From Liolophura sinensis (Eukaryota; Mollusca; Polyplacophora; Chitonida; Chitonidae), in the NCBI RefSeq assembly GCF_032854445.1, contig NC_088301.1, positions 310,001 to 374,000 on the forward strand: DNA of 64,000 nucleotides. Direction: 5' to 3'. The notes under the pieces are model-generated. The model had not been told where the DNA came from. It ran no database searches and worked only from the letters and a program-made list of their open reading frames with translations. Shown in pieces: positions 49,791 through 61,290 of this stretch; position 1 is the first letter of the stretch; each line of letters starts with the position of its first letter. The position numbers and the translations under genes are program-made.

Positions 49791-52700
49791 GTTAGTATAT
49801 TAGACTAGCTTTAAGACCAAAATGGAATTTGGAAGAACGTTAGGAAAACTAAATGATCGCAATTTTGTTTTAGATGAACACAACAACAACAACGCCATGG
49901 ACGGAGAACTTGAACAAAAAAGAAAAAACCAATGAAGCATGACAAACTCATTTACCTTCATGCCCCACGGGTGCGTCGAGATCTACGTTGCTCTTAGACT
50001 TCCATTTCCTTAGCACTAGACAAAGGCAACGTCGTCTAGAAACTTACCAGACTAAAAGAATATGCTATAAAAGTTGCAAAATAGGACGTGTGCGAAGAGC
50101 ACAACATACACCACTGTAATTCTTCAACGTTTTCGCATCTTTGCAAGATGTATATTCAAGCATATTCTGAAGGCATTACTCTGTGTGAACTGATAAAATT
50201 ATACTTCTTGTGCTGCCTGAAATTGGCTAATGCAGCCAATGTAATTTTGCCTCCAAAATCAGATTAAAAATGTTCATAACTTACATTGAAAGTTGCTCTT
50301 TTTACATGCGAATAGGTAGTTCAGTTAAATTAAACGTTGATGTTTTCAACAATTTCTGAAATGTAGCTTCAGTGTTTAATAGTTGAATTAAAAAAACATG
50401 GTAGGTCCATTCCGCAATGTTTAATGTAATTTAATTAGACTAGGGAATAGGTTAAGGTACAGTGATATGCCCGGATTGTTCATTTGATCACGTGTTGTAA
50501 GTATATAGACCATGGTAAATCAGTCATAAAGGTGTCTCATTTCCACTGCATATGGCTCATTTTTCAAGGTACCATAAGTTTTGATTCATATAAATATGAT
50601 AACTGTAAATGTTACCAGTTGTTCAGACTGGGTTGATTCCTTTGATCGATCGGAAAGGTCTGGCTCTGTTGCGTGTTGCAACAGGTCAAAGCTCGCAGGG
50701 GTAAAGTACCCCCACTAAGTCGATGCGTATTTACTGAACAGGATTATACATTATGTTGGAGTATTATTTCATGAGTTATTAAAGGTATTGTACTTTCCCA
50801 CGATTTCGTGTAGATTCTTTGTGTTGAAGGTATAGTACTTCCCCACGGTTTTATGTACATCCTTTGTATTAAAGGTATCAAAACTTTCCCAGGGTTTCAT
50901 GTACGTTCTTTGTATTAAAGGTATTATACTTTCCCAGGGTTTCTTGTACGTTCTTTATGGCAAAGATATCAAACTTTCCCAGGGTTTCATGTACTTTTTT
51001 TGTGTTAAAGGTGTCATACTTTCCCAGGGTTTCGTGTACATTCTTTGTATTAAATATATCACCCTTTCCAAGGGTTTCATGTATGTTCTTTATATTAAAG
51101 GTATCTTACTTTCCCAGGGTTTCCTGTACATTCTTTGTGTTAAAGATATCATACTTTCTCAGGGTTTCATGTATGTTTTTTGTAAGGTATCATACTTTCC
51201 TTTACCTGATTGATCCTGTCTCCTTTGCAGTTTTCTGTATTACTACATAGTTTTATTAGGATATATATTAGTTCTATGCTTACTGTAAATTTGACATGTG
51301 TTTCAGAGGTCACCTTCCCAAAGCCTGGACAGACTGTGAAGGTCCACTACACAGGTAAGTTACATTTGCAAGACATTAATTCACAAGGTAATATTAAAGA
51401 CATGTGACAGTGTATAAAATTAACTGTGATTATCTAAACTTTGCTTGTGGATGAAACTCAGAAATGTGGAGAGGTCCTTTATTTAAGTATGTATTCTTAT
51501 ACTTTACTCTTCCAGGTACATTGAAAGATGGAGGCAAGAAATTTGATTCTTCCAGAGACAGGGGGAAGCCTTTTGAATTTAAAATCGGAAAAGGAGAAGT
51601 TATAAAAGGTGAGTCAGAAGCCATTTTCAAATTGCCCGCATTGTTGTCTTTTTTTTCAGTGAGGCAGCATATTAAACTTGTAGGCAGTTTGTGGGGCCTC
51701 GGTGGCCTAGGGGGTTAGCACACCAGCGCGGCGCAATGACCCAGGAGCCTCTCATCAATGTGGTCGCTGTGAGTTCAAGTCCAGCTCATGCTGGCTTCCT
51801 CTCTGCCCTCCTTTCCTCACTGTCAGCAATTTGCAGATGGTTGTGGATTTCTCCTTCTCTGTCCAGTTGCCTCCCACGATAATGCTGGCTGTTGTCGGAT
51901 AAGAGAAATATTCTTGCGTAAGGCGTAAAACACCGATCCAATAAGTGAATGTAGGCAGTGTGACTGCTTCTGTCCTACTAAATACCTTACAAACTGAGAG
52001 GGGTTGAGGTCTGTCTTGTATTACCTAAAAAGAGGACACATGACATAGTGTGAGTCTGTGAAACAATCTCATGTCGTGAGCTATAACTTACGAGCAGATT
52101 TTTGATTTACGACCTTTTCAAACTGAGGGGCTTTCCCACCAGCCGCGTCCTTCAAAGTCCACCAAAATCAAGTAACTCATCTTTCCATGAAATGAATGTT
52201 TCTACAGTTTTTCTTTGTTTCCAGTAGCCAGAGAGCAAATTGTGTACCATAGTCCTTTAACTTAAGCATTTTAATAATACACTTATGCTGGCTTCCTGTC
52301 TGGCCATAAGTGTGAAGGTCTTGCAGAAACCTGCGGATGGTCGTGGGTTTTCCCCGGTTTCCTCCCACCATAATGTTGGCCGCCGTCCTATAGGTGAAAT
52401 ATTCTTGAGTATGGCATAGAACACCTATCAAATAAATAAATAAATTAGTAATACACTAATTATGTTAAAATGTTTTATTTTTATTTCATTAATGCTGAAA
52501 ATTTTTGGATTTCAGGCTGGGATGTAGGTGTTGCCAAGGTAATGGACAGTTTGTGATGTTTATCATTTTTTTTGCATAGCATTATCAAGTATAGTTTAAA
52601 GAGTTAAGAGACATTCCTGTCATCATTTAAAAGTACTGAAAACTATGTTTGAAAACATCACAATACCAGACTAGGTTTAAAATATGTAATGTTATCTGTA

Positions 52701-53792
52701 ATGTAAGAAAAAAGTCTGAATAGGTATTGATTTGTAAAATGTAAATGTGAAGAACTGTTATCGTTGTAGGTTGTGATTTGTACGATTTTTCTTTTCCTTT
52801 TTGCCACAGATGAGTGTTGGTGAGAGGGCCCGACTCACATGCTCACCAGACTTTGCGTATGGCAAATCAGGCCACCCTGGTGTATATCCTTTTACTTTAC
52901 ATTTACAGACTTCAACTAGAAAGGATGAACATGGTTAACTGACTAACATCCTTTGTCTTTTGCCCAAAATGTGGAAGCCACAAGCCTTGTGGGTTTCTAG
53001 CGGGCTCTGCACAGTTTCCTCCAACCACAATGCTGGCTGCAAAATTCTTGAGCATGATATTAAACATCTATCAAATAAATAAATAAATGAAAATTAAGTA
53101 CACTGTCACATGTCAAATAGAAGAATAGCTCCGATACCTATGATTAAGATCACATGGAAGTTCAGTTGTAACCCGCAACCCATATCAGTTTTGCCTATTA
53201 CAGGAGTTATATTGTATGACTCCTGTTTGATTGGTGTAATTTAGTTAAGCAACTAGAGAATACAGAAATGTTTATTATGTTTAATTGACTTCATTGGGGC
53301 TGACTTCAATCACTTAGAATGCATAGTGTTACCTCTCTGAATACTGAAAAGTGCATTGAAACTAACCTTGATGATATGAACAGGTTATTTAGCAAATCTG
53401 ACCTGTCTGTGCCATATTTGTCACCTGTGTTCTGCTTAAGTGACTGGTACTACTAAGTACCAGTAGTGTATGTAATCAGCAGTTTGCTAAGCACAGCCAT
53501 GGTTACATTTACAAGGTTGTTCTTCTACCATCGTTTCAGCGTTGCTGCGAGTTTAAGTCCAGCTCTTGCTGGGGCAGTAACCTGTAGATAATGCATCTCC
53601 CCCAGGCTTTGCCACCATAATGCTGGCCACCATAGTGTAAGTGAAATGTTCTGGAGTACGGTGTGAAACATGAATGAAACAAAATAAACTAAATCTATGT
53701 TCTGCAAAGTCTCAGTTTCTCCTTAACTTCACCGCACTATCCCCCCGAATGCCACCTTGGTGTTTGATGTGGAACTACTGTCGCTGTCGTAA
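49754..53792 (+). CDS. FKBP1A: FKBP12 peptidyl-prolyl isomerase (FKBP1A)
   Basis: A cytosolic FK506-binding prolyl cis-trans isomerase that also modulates ryanodine receptors and TGF-beta type I receptors. Six exons: 49754-49790, 51307-51354, 51516-51608, 52516-52538, 52810-52883 and 53738-53792; 109 residues, one longer than human owing to an extra Gly in K-D-G-G-K-K-F. Active-site residues are all visible: the Tyr of [14 protein letters not shown]-x-F, E-V-I-K-G-W, F-A-Y-G, G-H-P-G and L-V-F-D-V-E-L-L. The start is set by [12 protein letters not shown], the family's N-terminus. Introns 1-4 are GT-AG; intron 5 is AT-AC of U12 type. It is transcribed divergently from MDC1. Confidence 0.97.
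50781..51200 (+). repeat. 45-bp array in FKBP1A intron 1, about 9 copies
   Basis: Unit with AAAGGTATCATACTTTCCCA and GGGTTTCATGTACATTCTTT. It ends about 105 bp before the exon 2 acceptor. Confidence 0.93.
51307..51354 (+). CDS. FKBP1A: FKBP1A exon 2
   Basis: TTTCAG to GTAAGT, 48 nt; encodes [15 protein letters not shown]. Confidence 0.95.
51516..51608 (+). CDS. FKBP1A: FKBP1A exon 3
   Basis: TTCCAG to GTGAGT, 93 nt; encodes the loop [12 protein letters not shown] and E-V-I-K that line the drug and peptide pocket. Confidence 0.95.
51692..51948 (+). mobile_element. SINE-A, plus, full length
   Basis: GGGGCCTCGGTGGCCTAGGG head through the AAGGCGTAAAACACCGATCC tail, in FKBP1A intron 3. Confidence 0.9.
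52285..52445 (+). mobile_element. SINE-A, plus, head-truncated
   Basis: Body and tail from TGCTGGCTTCCTGTCTGGCC to an (AAAT)n end, in FKBP1A intron 3, ending about 70 bp before the exon 4 acceptor. Confidence 0.88.
52516..52538 (+). CDS. FKBP1A: FKBP1A exon 4 (23-nt micro-exon)
   Basis: TTTCAG to GTAATG; encodes W-D-V-G-V-A-K including the pocket-floor Trp. Confidence 0.93.
52810..52883 (+). CDS. FKBP1A: FKBP1A exon 5
   Basis: CCACAG acceptor; encodes M-S-V-G-E-R-A through [10 protein letters not shown] and ends with GT of a split Val codon before ATATCCTTTT. Confidence 0.95.
52975..53090 (+). mobile_element. SINE-A fragment, plus
   Basis: 3' body and tail only, inside the U12 intron. Confidence 0.7.
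53530..53692 (+). mobile_element. SINE-A, plus, diverged
   Basis: Contains GCTGCGAGTTTAAGTCCAGC and CACCATAATGCTGGCCACCA; ends about 30 bp before the U12 branch site. Confidence 0.75.
53738..53792 (+). CDS. FKBP1A: FKBP1A exon 6
   Basis: Begins after CCGCAC; the T completes the split Val codon, then [17 protein letters not shown] and TAA. Confidence 0.95.
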
Positions 53793-54358
53793 AGTGTCCA
53801 GCCTCTCTCATCTACCTTCATATATACTATGTAGTGTCCTCCAGGAGTTAGAGTTGAGAATAACCACTGCCGATGTCAGCCAGCCTGCAAGAGGAACATT
53901 CTCCAGAGTGCCAGAGATCTGACAACAGTTTTTACTCATCCAAAACATTTTTTCTCTGACGCGTAATCTTACCTAAATATTCTGTAATGTTTCATGCTTT
54001 GGCCGGATGACTACAGCAATTCCAATGTGTAATATTAAACTTTCATAACACAATTTACTTTTTCTTTTTGACCTCATTCACGTCATGCAATTACATTTTT
54101 TTTTGTACTTCTAGTTAATGTTGTATGATTATTCCTCGGTTTTCATGAAATTTGCTGAAGCTTAGGGAGGCATGCATGGCCGACAAGATGGCATGATTGA
54201 TAACTGTCAGTATGTAAGTTAGAGAGGAGTGAGCATTTTAAATTCAATTGGTGATTCGGTACTTAATTTAAAGAAAGTATTACTTAGCAGGAGAAGAATC
54301 AGAACTGTAACGGAAAAGTCCTTGTACCTGACAGGTGGACACATCCAGCCTTTGTAGA

Positions 54359-54364
54359 AATAAA
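54359..54364 (+). terminator. FKBP1A polyadenylation signal (AATAAA)
   Basis: The first AATAAA downstream of the FKBP1A stop, giving a 3' UTR of about 590 nt. Confidence 0.55.
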
Positions 54365-54491
54365 GCTCTCCCTTCTAACATTGTCAGTGCTATATTCAGT
54401 CTGTTTCTTGGTCACCTCATTGATTTAGACTGTGCAATATCCATTGTCTGCAGTTTGTTAAATCGATAGACACAATTTGCCGCACTATACT

Positions 54492-54770
54492 CCAAATCAA
54501 GTCAATACACAATTTGCCCTGTACTCAAGATGAAGTTGATAGGCACAATTTGCACTGTACTCAAGATGAAATTGATAGGCACAATTTGCACTGTACTCAA
54601 GATGAAGTTGATAGGCACAATTTGCCCTGTACTCAAGATGAAGTTGATAGGCACAATTTGCCCTGTACTCAAGATGAAGTTGATAGGCACAATTTGCACT
54701 GTACTCAAGATGAAGTTGATAGGCACAATTTGCACTGTACTCAAGATCAAGTCGATATCCATTATCTGCA
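54492..54770. repeat. 36-bp array, about 8 copies
   Basis: Unit CACAATTTGCCCTGTACTCA plus AGATGAAGTTGATAGG. Open in several frames on both strands only because the period is divisible by three. Confidence 0.93.
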
Positions 54771-57500
54771 GATTATTTTCAGCATTTATACTTGTGTGTC
54801 CCAATACTAAACACTATACAGTTTTGGGTTGCACAAGCAGTCCCTCTATTTGTCTATTTTTGTAAATCCTGTCTTTTACCATTCCCTGAGGAGCCTTGGG
54901 CAAGGCATTAAATTTTTGACATTGACTTGGCAGTTTCTGCTAATTTGTGCTTGGGGAACTGACCTGCTGTAGTGATCTAAGGTGTTAGACTTCTTATTGC
55001 TAATGCACAGGAGGTGCGAGATCAATCCTGGCGTTTGACAGAACTTGCAGTTTCCCCCACACTCACTTTCTGGGGCCTTGTCAGGAAGCAGTTTAAGACA
55101 AGTTGCTTGTCTGAGTTGTCCTCCACCAACTGACTGAATAGGGGTGGGTGTAGGAGTGCTAAACTGGCCCGAAGAAGCCATGCAGTATCTCTGTGCATGT
55201 CACCTTGCCCACACTGTAGCAACACCGTTCACTGGGCTCGGAGCACTTCGAGAGTGTTGACCGAGTTTCAAGCGAGATGAATGATAATTTCATAATTTCT
55301 GCGAAAATGCAACTGTTGACGGAAAATATGCATAATACAGAGGGCTAATTAACAGGTATAAAAATACCCCCAAAATGAATATTTTTTTTAAGAAAAACTC
55401 AGCATAATTTTCTTCATTTGGCATAGAAACAATCTTTGTGTTATAGTTCCTTTTCATGTATCCTTTAACCTAGAACAGCCCCTGCAATGCATCATGGTTT
55501 ATAGTTTCTGAAAATGCATCCAAAATTGTTGAGGTACGTGGGAGCAACCTGCAGATGGTTGTGGGTTTCCCCCGGACTCTGCCCAGTTTCCTTCCACCAT
55601 AATGCTGGCCGCCATCGTATAAGTGAAGTATTCTTGAGTATGGCGTAAAACACCAATCAAATAAGAAATTATTGATAAGGTATGGTAAATTATGTTTGAT
55701 ACAGACCAGAAGTTGGTAATCACACACAGCACATGCGCTGCTCTCTGTGTTTGCTAAATTTGTACAGAAATCTTGAACACAAAGGTCACTGGGGTCAGAG
55801 TGATGAGGCAGGAAGTGATATCAGAAAACACAAAAACTGTCTCAACCTTTACAATTTTTAGTAATACTTTATAAACATGCATTCTCTAATTTCCTAACCA
55901 CATGATTGTGACCAACAAAGAAAACAACTGTATTGCTGAATTCTGATTATATAGTCCTGTGTGAGGGCTTATGTGGTGAGGCTAAACTTAAACGAGCGGA
56001 CTTGCATTGCACAGGCTCCAAAGGTCACGCTTATCTAGTGGGGCAGTGATATAAAGTGAGCGTGCAGAGTGGCACGTGTGCTGTAAGGAGTTTGGTTCGG
56101 TGAAGTTCCATACATCCTCGTTTTCAAGCGATCAGGGACAAAGGCTTCATGTAATTTGAAAAACCTCTTTTCAATGTGAAGTTTCTTATTTTTCAACAGT
56201 TAGCCGACATGTAAATAAGGTAAATGATATTTGCTTGGTGTTTTATGCAGTACTAAAAAATATTTCACTTATACGACAGCGGCTAGCATTGTGGTGAGAG
56301 GAAACCGGGCAGAGCAGGTTACTGGTAGACTGGTAAATGATAGCCTGTCATGTTAATAATAGTACATCAGGTTTAACAGATAACCAGCCTCTGTAGCATA
56401 GTTTATCGCAAATCAATACGGAGACCGCCACCTATCTAAGACTTAGAAATAGGCATTCTTGATACTTGCTTGGCCAGGGACAGGTGAAGCACTGGCCAAC
56501 CTAGATTAAGACAACTCTCACTGAATGGAATGCCCCATTTTCAGCGTGTGAGCGACACCGTGTTCCAGTCGGGCAGCACAACAAAGATAAATCATTGTGA
56601 CCAGCCTGCTGCAAGGACTGTTCATGGGTTCGGTTCTACAATGCTGTCACAACGCTGCCTCCAATGCATTTATCATGGTGACGAATCTCTTTACCGTATG
56701 TTGTCATGGAAATTGTGCCAGGCGCAGTTTGCAACTGCTTCGTTAAACGGGCCTCTGATGACAAAACTAAAGTGTATGGCAATGTTACATCCAAAGTGGC
56801 CAAAGAGAACTTGGCTGTAACAATTTTAATAATTTAGCCAATCACACAGGCGGTTACACAAACAGTAGGCTGCTTGTTCAGGCCACATTCAATGTAAACA
56901 AAAGCCAAAATGTGTCATGGGCAATGGTTTGGAAACAGTCAAGTTTTGATCAGAACATCAAGAAAAGCTCTAAACACATTCTGTTCATAGGTTCTAATCC
57001 TTTATTGACATTGGTTTGTCATCGTACAGACTTCAACCATACATCATCTTCATAACCATCTATATGCAAACTTATAAATACTCCATGGCACATGCAGTGT
57101 ACACGTGGACCTTGTTGAAGCCAGTAGGGAACATGATTTGTGACCAACCTAACTGTGGATAAGAAGCGCCTTATTACGTAAATACAATCAATGTAAGTAT
57201 CAGCGTAACTCAATCTGTACAAGTCTTGAATACACACAAGCTCTCAAATTCCAACAAATCAGACACCTGTCTCACGAAGTCATTCCCTTGCCATATTTCA
57301 CAGGATTCCATTCATTGCATAAAAAAAACAAAAAAAATTCTTTAATACTCTCTTCAAGCAAAATACATGTATCTGGATTAAAGGCTTCATTCCCCATCCA
57401 ACTGGACTTGACTAAGCATGATGTTGTCTAGTACAATACACCGATCCATTTTCGCCGCGTAGGCCACGCCTCCCTTGCCGACGCCATAGCAACGCCCAAG
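54771..57500. other. Intergenic; SINE fragments, no gene
   Basis: A repeat-like element with a tRNA-like start is at about 54965-55230. SINE-A plus fragment at 55530-55668 and minus fragment at 56228-56320. No supported coding structure. Confidence 0.5.
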
Positions 57501-57520
57501 GTCGGACATAAAATGTAAAC

Positions 57521-57736
57521 ATGGCGGCCGGTTCAAATTTCAACTTGCTGCCTCAGGAAATTTCTACCGATTATTTTGGCGATGCCAACGTTTTAACCAA
57601 GCGTGCAAAAGAGAGGGGGTATAATTTTTTCGTTAATGGTTACGTTCATGCGCTCAAAGTGAACAGTTCCAGTAAAAATATTGTCGATATCAGTGCTAAA
57701 TGCTATCGTTCTATGAGGAAAAGCGAGCGAAGTTAA
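57521..57736 (+). CDS. Possible first exon of a SWIM-type uncharacterised protein
   Basis: The ATG (AAACATGGCGGCC) follows a CpG-rich stretch with an X-box-like CCATAGCAAC at about 57485. The 71 residues contain Y-F-G, G-Y-V-H-A-L-K-V and A-K-C-Y-R-S-M-R-K-S-E, a pattern I associate with the region before a SWIM zinc finger in invertebrate uncharacterised proteins. The frame stops just after that, at GAAGTTAATC, which could instead be a donor; no second exon was found. It may be a truncated gene. Confidence 0.4.
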   Translation: MAAGSNFNLLPQEISTDYFGDANVLTKRAKERGYNFFVNGYVHALKVNSSSKNIVDISAKCYRSMRKSERS

Positions 57737-58494
57737 TCAGTTGTTACACAAGTACTGGAGTATAGGAACAATCCACATGATCTCCAGTTCAATTTGACAT
57801 GCATATGAAATCTTTACAAAGCATATAATAGGAGAATGTCATGCAAACGAATGAAGTGTTTCCTCCACATGTATATTTCAAAAGATCATTAACATGCCAA
57901 GAAGTTCTCACACAAGTTCTCACACAGTCATGGAAAAGTCTGACTGCACAGGAGATAGCTGGAAAAAATCTATGTCTATGGAAAGAATTGCACTCCACCC
58001 CATCCCACCCCACCATACTTCAAAAGTTCCATGCATGAACACAAAAAGTTTTTCAGAATAAAAATTGCAGACAGAAACTCACTACTGAACAAGATAGCTC
58101 CCATCTTACATGGTATGTAACACGACCATCACCTCAACTTGGAGACAACTGCTAGATTTTTACAGCGTATTGTATTCAATCTCTGCCAAGTTTATCATCA
58201 GATATTTTCCAGAGAAAAAAGAAAACAAAAATAGACCTTCTCTGTAAACATGATGTGATGCGACAAGACAAAGAATCATGCCATGCTAGTGTCGTACAAA
58301 ACACAGAAAACATGCAATAAATGTCAATGTACATGTATTTATGGGAACAAACAAACAAACAGAATTTACACAAAGTACTGGATCTTATGCTAAATTTTAA
58401 CATTTATTTATTCACAAAGTGCATCCACATCATAATATAATCAACATGTGGTATTAACATGACATTATCGTAGACCGGAGTAACCAGATAACAG

Positions 58495-58975
58495 CCCATT
58501 CCAGGTAAAAGCCTACACCAGGTTACAACCTACTACACCAGGTTACAGCCTAAACCAGGTAAAAGCCTACACCAGGTTACAGCCTACACCAGGTTACAGC
58601 CTAAACCAGGTAAAAGCCTACACCAGGTCACAGCCTAAACCAGGTAAAAGCCTACACCAGGTTACAGCCTAAACCAGGTAAAAGCCTACACCATGTTACA
58701 GCCTAAACCAGGTAAAAGCCTACACCAGGTAACAGCCTAAACCAGGTAAAAGCCTACACCAGGTAACAGCCTAAACCAGGTAAAGGCCTAAACCAGGTAA
58801 AAGCATAAACCAGGTATCAGCCTAAACCAGTTAAAAGCCTACACCAGGTAACAGCCTAAACCAGGTAAAAGCCTAAACCAGGTATCAGCCTAAACCAGTT
58901 AAAAGCCTACACCAGGTAACAGCCTAAACCAGGTAAAAGCCTAAACCAGGTAAAAACCTACACCACATCTTGGTT
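58495..58975. repeat. 17-bp array (CAGGTAAAAGCCTAAAC type)
   Basis: About 28 copies alternating between CAGGTAAAAGCCTA and CAGGTTACAGCCTA variants. On the plus strand each has a donor-like CAG|GTAAAAG, but no exon context is present. Confidence 0.93.
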
Positions 58976-59530
58976 TGTTCTAAAAGATATAAATGTGCAT
59001 ATGATAAATATACAGAGAAAATGTACAATGAGTTAATCTGTTACACACATCTTTATATATTAATAAACCAGTCAAAATTGTACCAATACATCAGCGCAGA
59101 CATTGACTCCTGAGTTGTGCAAACTAACGCACTAAAATATATACTGGTAATTCCAAAAAGCCTCATTTCAGAATATACTACTTAAGCATTATTTCTCATC
59201 ATCTAGTAGTTCTTTCTCGAGGAAGAGCCTCTTGTGTTAATCGGATCTGTAAAGAACTGTTATTGTGCCAGATTAAATGAGAATGTTAGATCAAAGGAGT
59301 TTAAGCTAAGATGGAATTAACTCAAAGATTACAAAACATGAAACAAGAGTAACAATGTGAATCAATAATCAAATGTGAATGGTGTCTGTGTTTACCATCA
59401 GTCAGAGCCTAGAGTAAAGGTATAAGGAAACTACATTGCACTGAAGATGAAACAAAATATTCACTCAACATTTTGACCTATGAGCCAGAGTATGTAATAC
59501 AACAATGTACTAGTACACTGCATAACTAAG

Positions 59531-60087
59531 TGTAGCTCTGTAGGGCGGGGATTAAGTGCTGAAGCACCTAAGCCTACCTGCCAATGTTTGTAGGGCGGGG
59601 ATTAAGTGCTGAAGCACCTAAGCCTACCTGCCAATGTTTGTAGGGCTGTGATTCAGTGCTGAAACGCCTAAGCCTACCTGCCAATGTTTGTAGGGCTGTG
59701 ACTCAGTGCTGAAACGCCTAAGCCTACCTGCCAATGTTTGTAGGGCTGTGGTTCAGTGCTGAATCGCCTAAGCCTACCTGCCAATGTTTGTAGGGCTGTG
59801 ATTCAGTGCTGAAACGCCTAAGCCTACCTGCCAGTGTTTGTAGGGCTGTGATTCAGTGCTGAAACGCCTAAGCCTACCTGCCAATGTTTGTAGGGCTGTG
59901 ATTCAGTGCTGAAACACCTAAGCCTACCTGCCAATGTTTGTAGGGCTGTGATTCAGTGCTGAAACGCCTAAGCCTAACTGCCAGTGTTTGTAGGCTGTGA
60001 TTCAGTGCTGAAACGCCTAAGCCTACCTGCCAATGTTTGTAGGCTGTGATTCAGTGCTGAAACACCTAAGCCTACCTGCCAATGTTT
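59531..60087. repeat. 50-bp array, about 11 copies
   Basis: Unit TAGGGCTGTGATTCAGTGCT followed by a GAAACGCCTAAGCCTACCTG block. First two copies differ (GCGGGGATTAAG), the rest are homogeneous; the last two lack one G. Confidence 0.95.
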
Positions 60088-60374
60088 ACCCCGAAGGACT
60101 ACAGGTCATCCTTAAAATCGATTCAAGAATCAATAGATGTGTACTGTACTGACAAAGAAAAACAAGTTCGGAAACAGAGTGCCACCCATTTTAGAAATAC
60201 AGCATTTTTTTCCTGTTAGTTTTGCACTGATGTGAACTTCATGGTGTGCTATGAGTCTCAAGTCTCTGATGGTCTGTAGGAAATGGCCACAATATGATCA
60301 GAATCCATCACAACATCAGCACGTAGATTCAGTAAGCCGTTACACACATTGTTGTGGGGTTTTTTTTCACTTTT

Positions 60375-60557
60375 CTATTCCATAATACTATCTATGTCAT
60401 ATATGGCCTTTGTGAAATCTTCTTCCAGACTTGTGCATGTGATAATTTCAGCAGTATACACTGCTCCATCGATCTGTACATCATGAAACCTCTTATGTTG
60501 GTCCACTGTGGCTAAATCATACACAATGTCAGTTTCTACTTCCCCAGAAGTGAACAT
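60375..60557 (-). CDS. Possible terminal exon of an unidentified gene
   Basis: A minus-strand frame ends E-D-F-T-K-A-I-Y-D-I-D-S-I-M-E-stop, with balanced composition. The 5' side is pyrimidine-rich with candidate AG acceptors at GGGGAAG (about 60540). I do not recognise the protein, and no upstream partner exon was found before the Mind bomb stop at 62857. It could be a 3' UTR ORF. Confidence 0.3.
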   Translation of the reverse strand: MFTSGEVETDIVYDLATVDQHKRFHDVQIDGAVYTAEIITCTSLEEDFTKAIYDIDSIME

Positions 60558-60559
60558 GT

Positions 60560-61290
60560 CAACACAAGGATCAATCAGACATATAGGACAGTGAGCACGT
60601 CAACACAAGAATCAATCAGACAGATAGGACAGTGAGCACGTCAACACAAGAATCAATCAGACATATAGGACAGTGAGCACGTCAACACAAGAATCAATCA
60701 GACATATAGGACAGTGAGCACGTCAACACAAGTATCAATCAGACAGATATAGGACAGTGAGCACGTCAACACAAGAATCAATCAGACAGATATAGGACAG
60801 AGAGCACGTCAACACAAGAATCACTCAGACAGATAGGACAGTGAGCACGTCAACACAAGAATCACTCAGACAGATAGGACAGTGAGCACGTCAACACAAG
60901 AATCAATCAGACAGATATAGGACAGTGAGCACGTCAACACGAGAATCAATCAGACATATAGGACAGTGAGCACGTCAACACAAGAATCAATCAGACAGAT
61001 ATAGGACAGTGAGCACGTCAACACAAGAATCAATCAGACAGATAGGACAGTGAGCACGTCAACACGAGAATCAATCAGACAGATAGGACAGTGAGCACGT
61101 CAACACAAGAATCACTCAGACAGATAGGACAGTGAGCACGTCAACACAAGAATCACTCAGACAGATAGGACAGTGAGCACGTCAACACAAGAATCAATCA
61201 GGCATATAGGACAGTGAGCACGTCAACACAAGAATCAATCAGACATATAGGACAGTGAGCACGTCAACACAAGAATCAATCAGATATAGC
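60560..61290. repeat. About 41-bp array, 18 copies
   Basis: Unit CAGTGAGCACGTCAACACAA with a GAATCAATCAGACAGATAGGA block; an AT insertion gives a 43-bp variant. The first unit is homologous to the sequence immediately upstream (minus strand) of the 60375-60557 frame. Confidence 0.94.

Larger units (their letters stand above)
52884..53737 (+). other. U12-type AT-AC intron of FKBP1A
   Basis: The donor ATATCCTTTT matches the U12 consensus. The branch site TCCTTAAC (53720-53727) lies 10-11 nt before the terminal AC. No GT-AG alternative preserves the frame. A diverged SINE-A (53530-53690) sits inside it. Confidence 0.92.

Noticed and set aside
50899..51250. Plus-strand repeat ORFs in FKBP1A intron 1
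   Set aside because: 45-bp array inside a well-defined intron; frame openness is a consequence of the period.
54502..54865. Three overlapping repeat ORFs on both strands
   Set aside because: A 36-bp period keeps several frames open at once; no gene signals.
54876..55225. 101-residue minus-strand ORF beginning MASSGQFSTP
   Set aside because: It overlaps a repeat-like element with a tRNA-like start and low-complexity composition; no splice or promoter support.
58495..58975. Array of splice donors (CAG|GTAAAAG)
   Set aside because: The donor-like sequence recurs, but no exon or open frame is repeated with it, unlike the MDC1 arrays.
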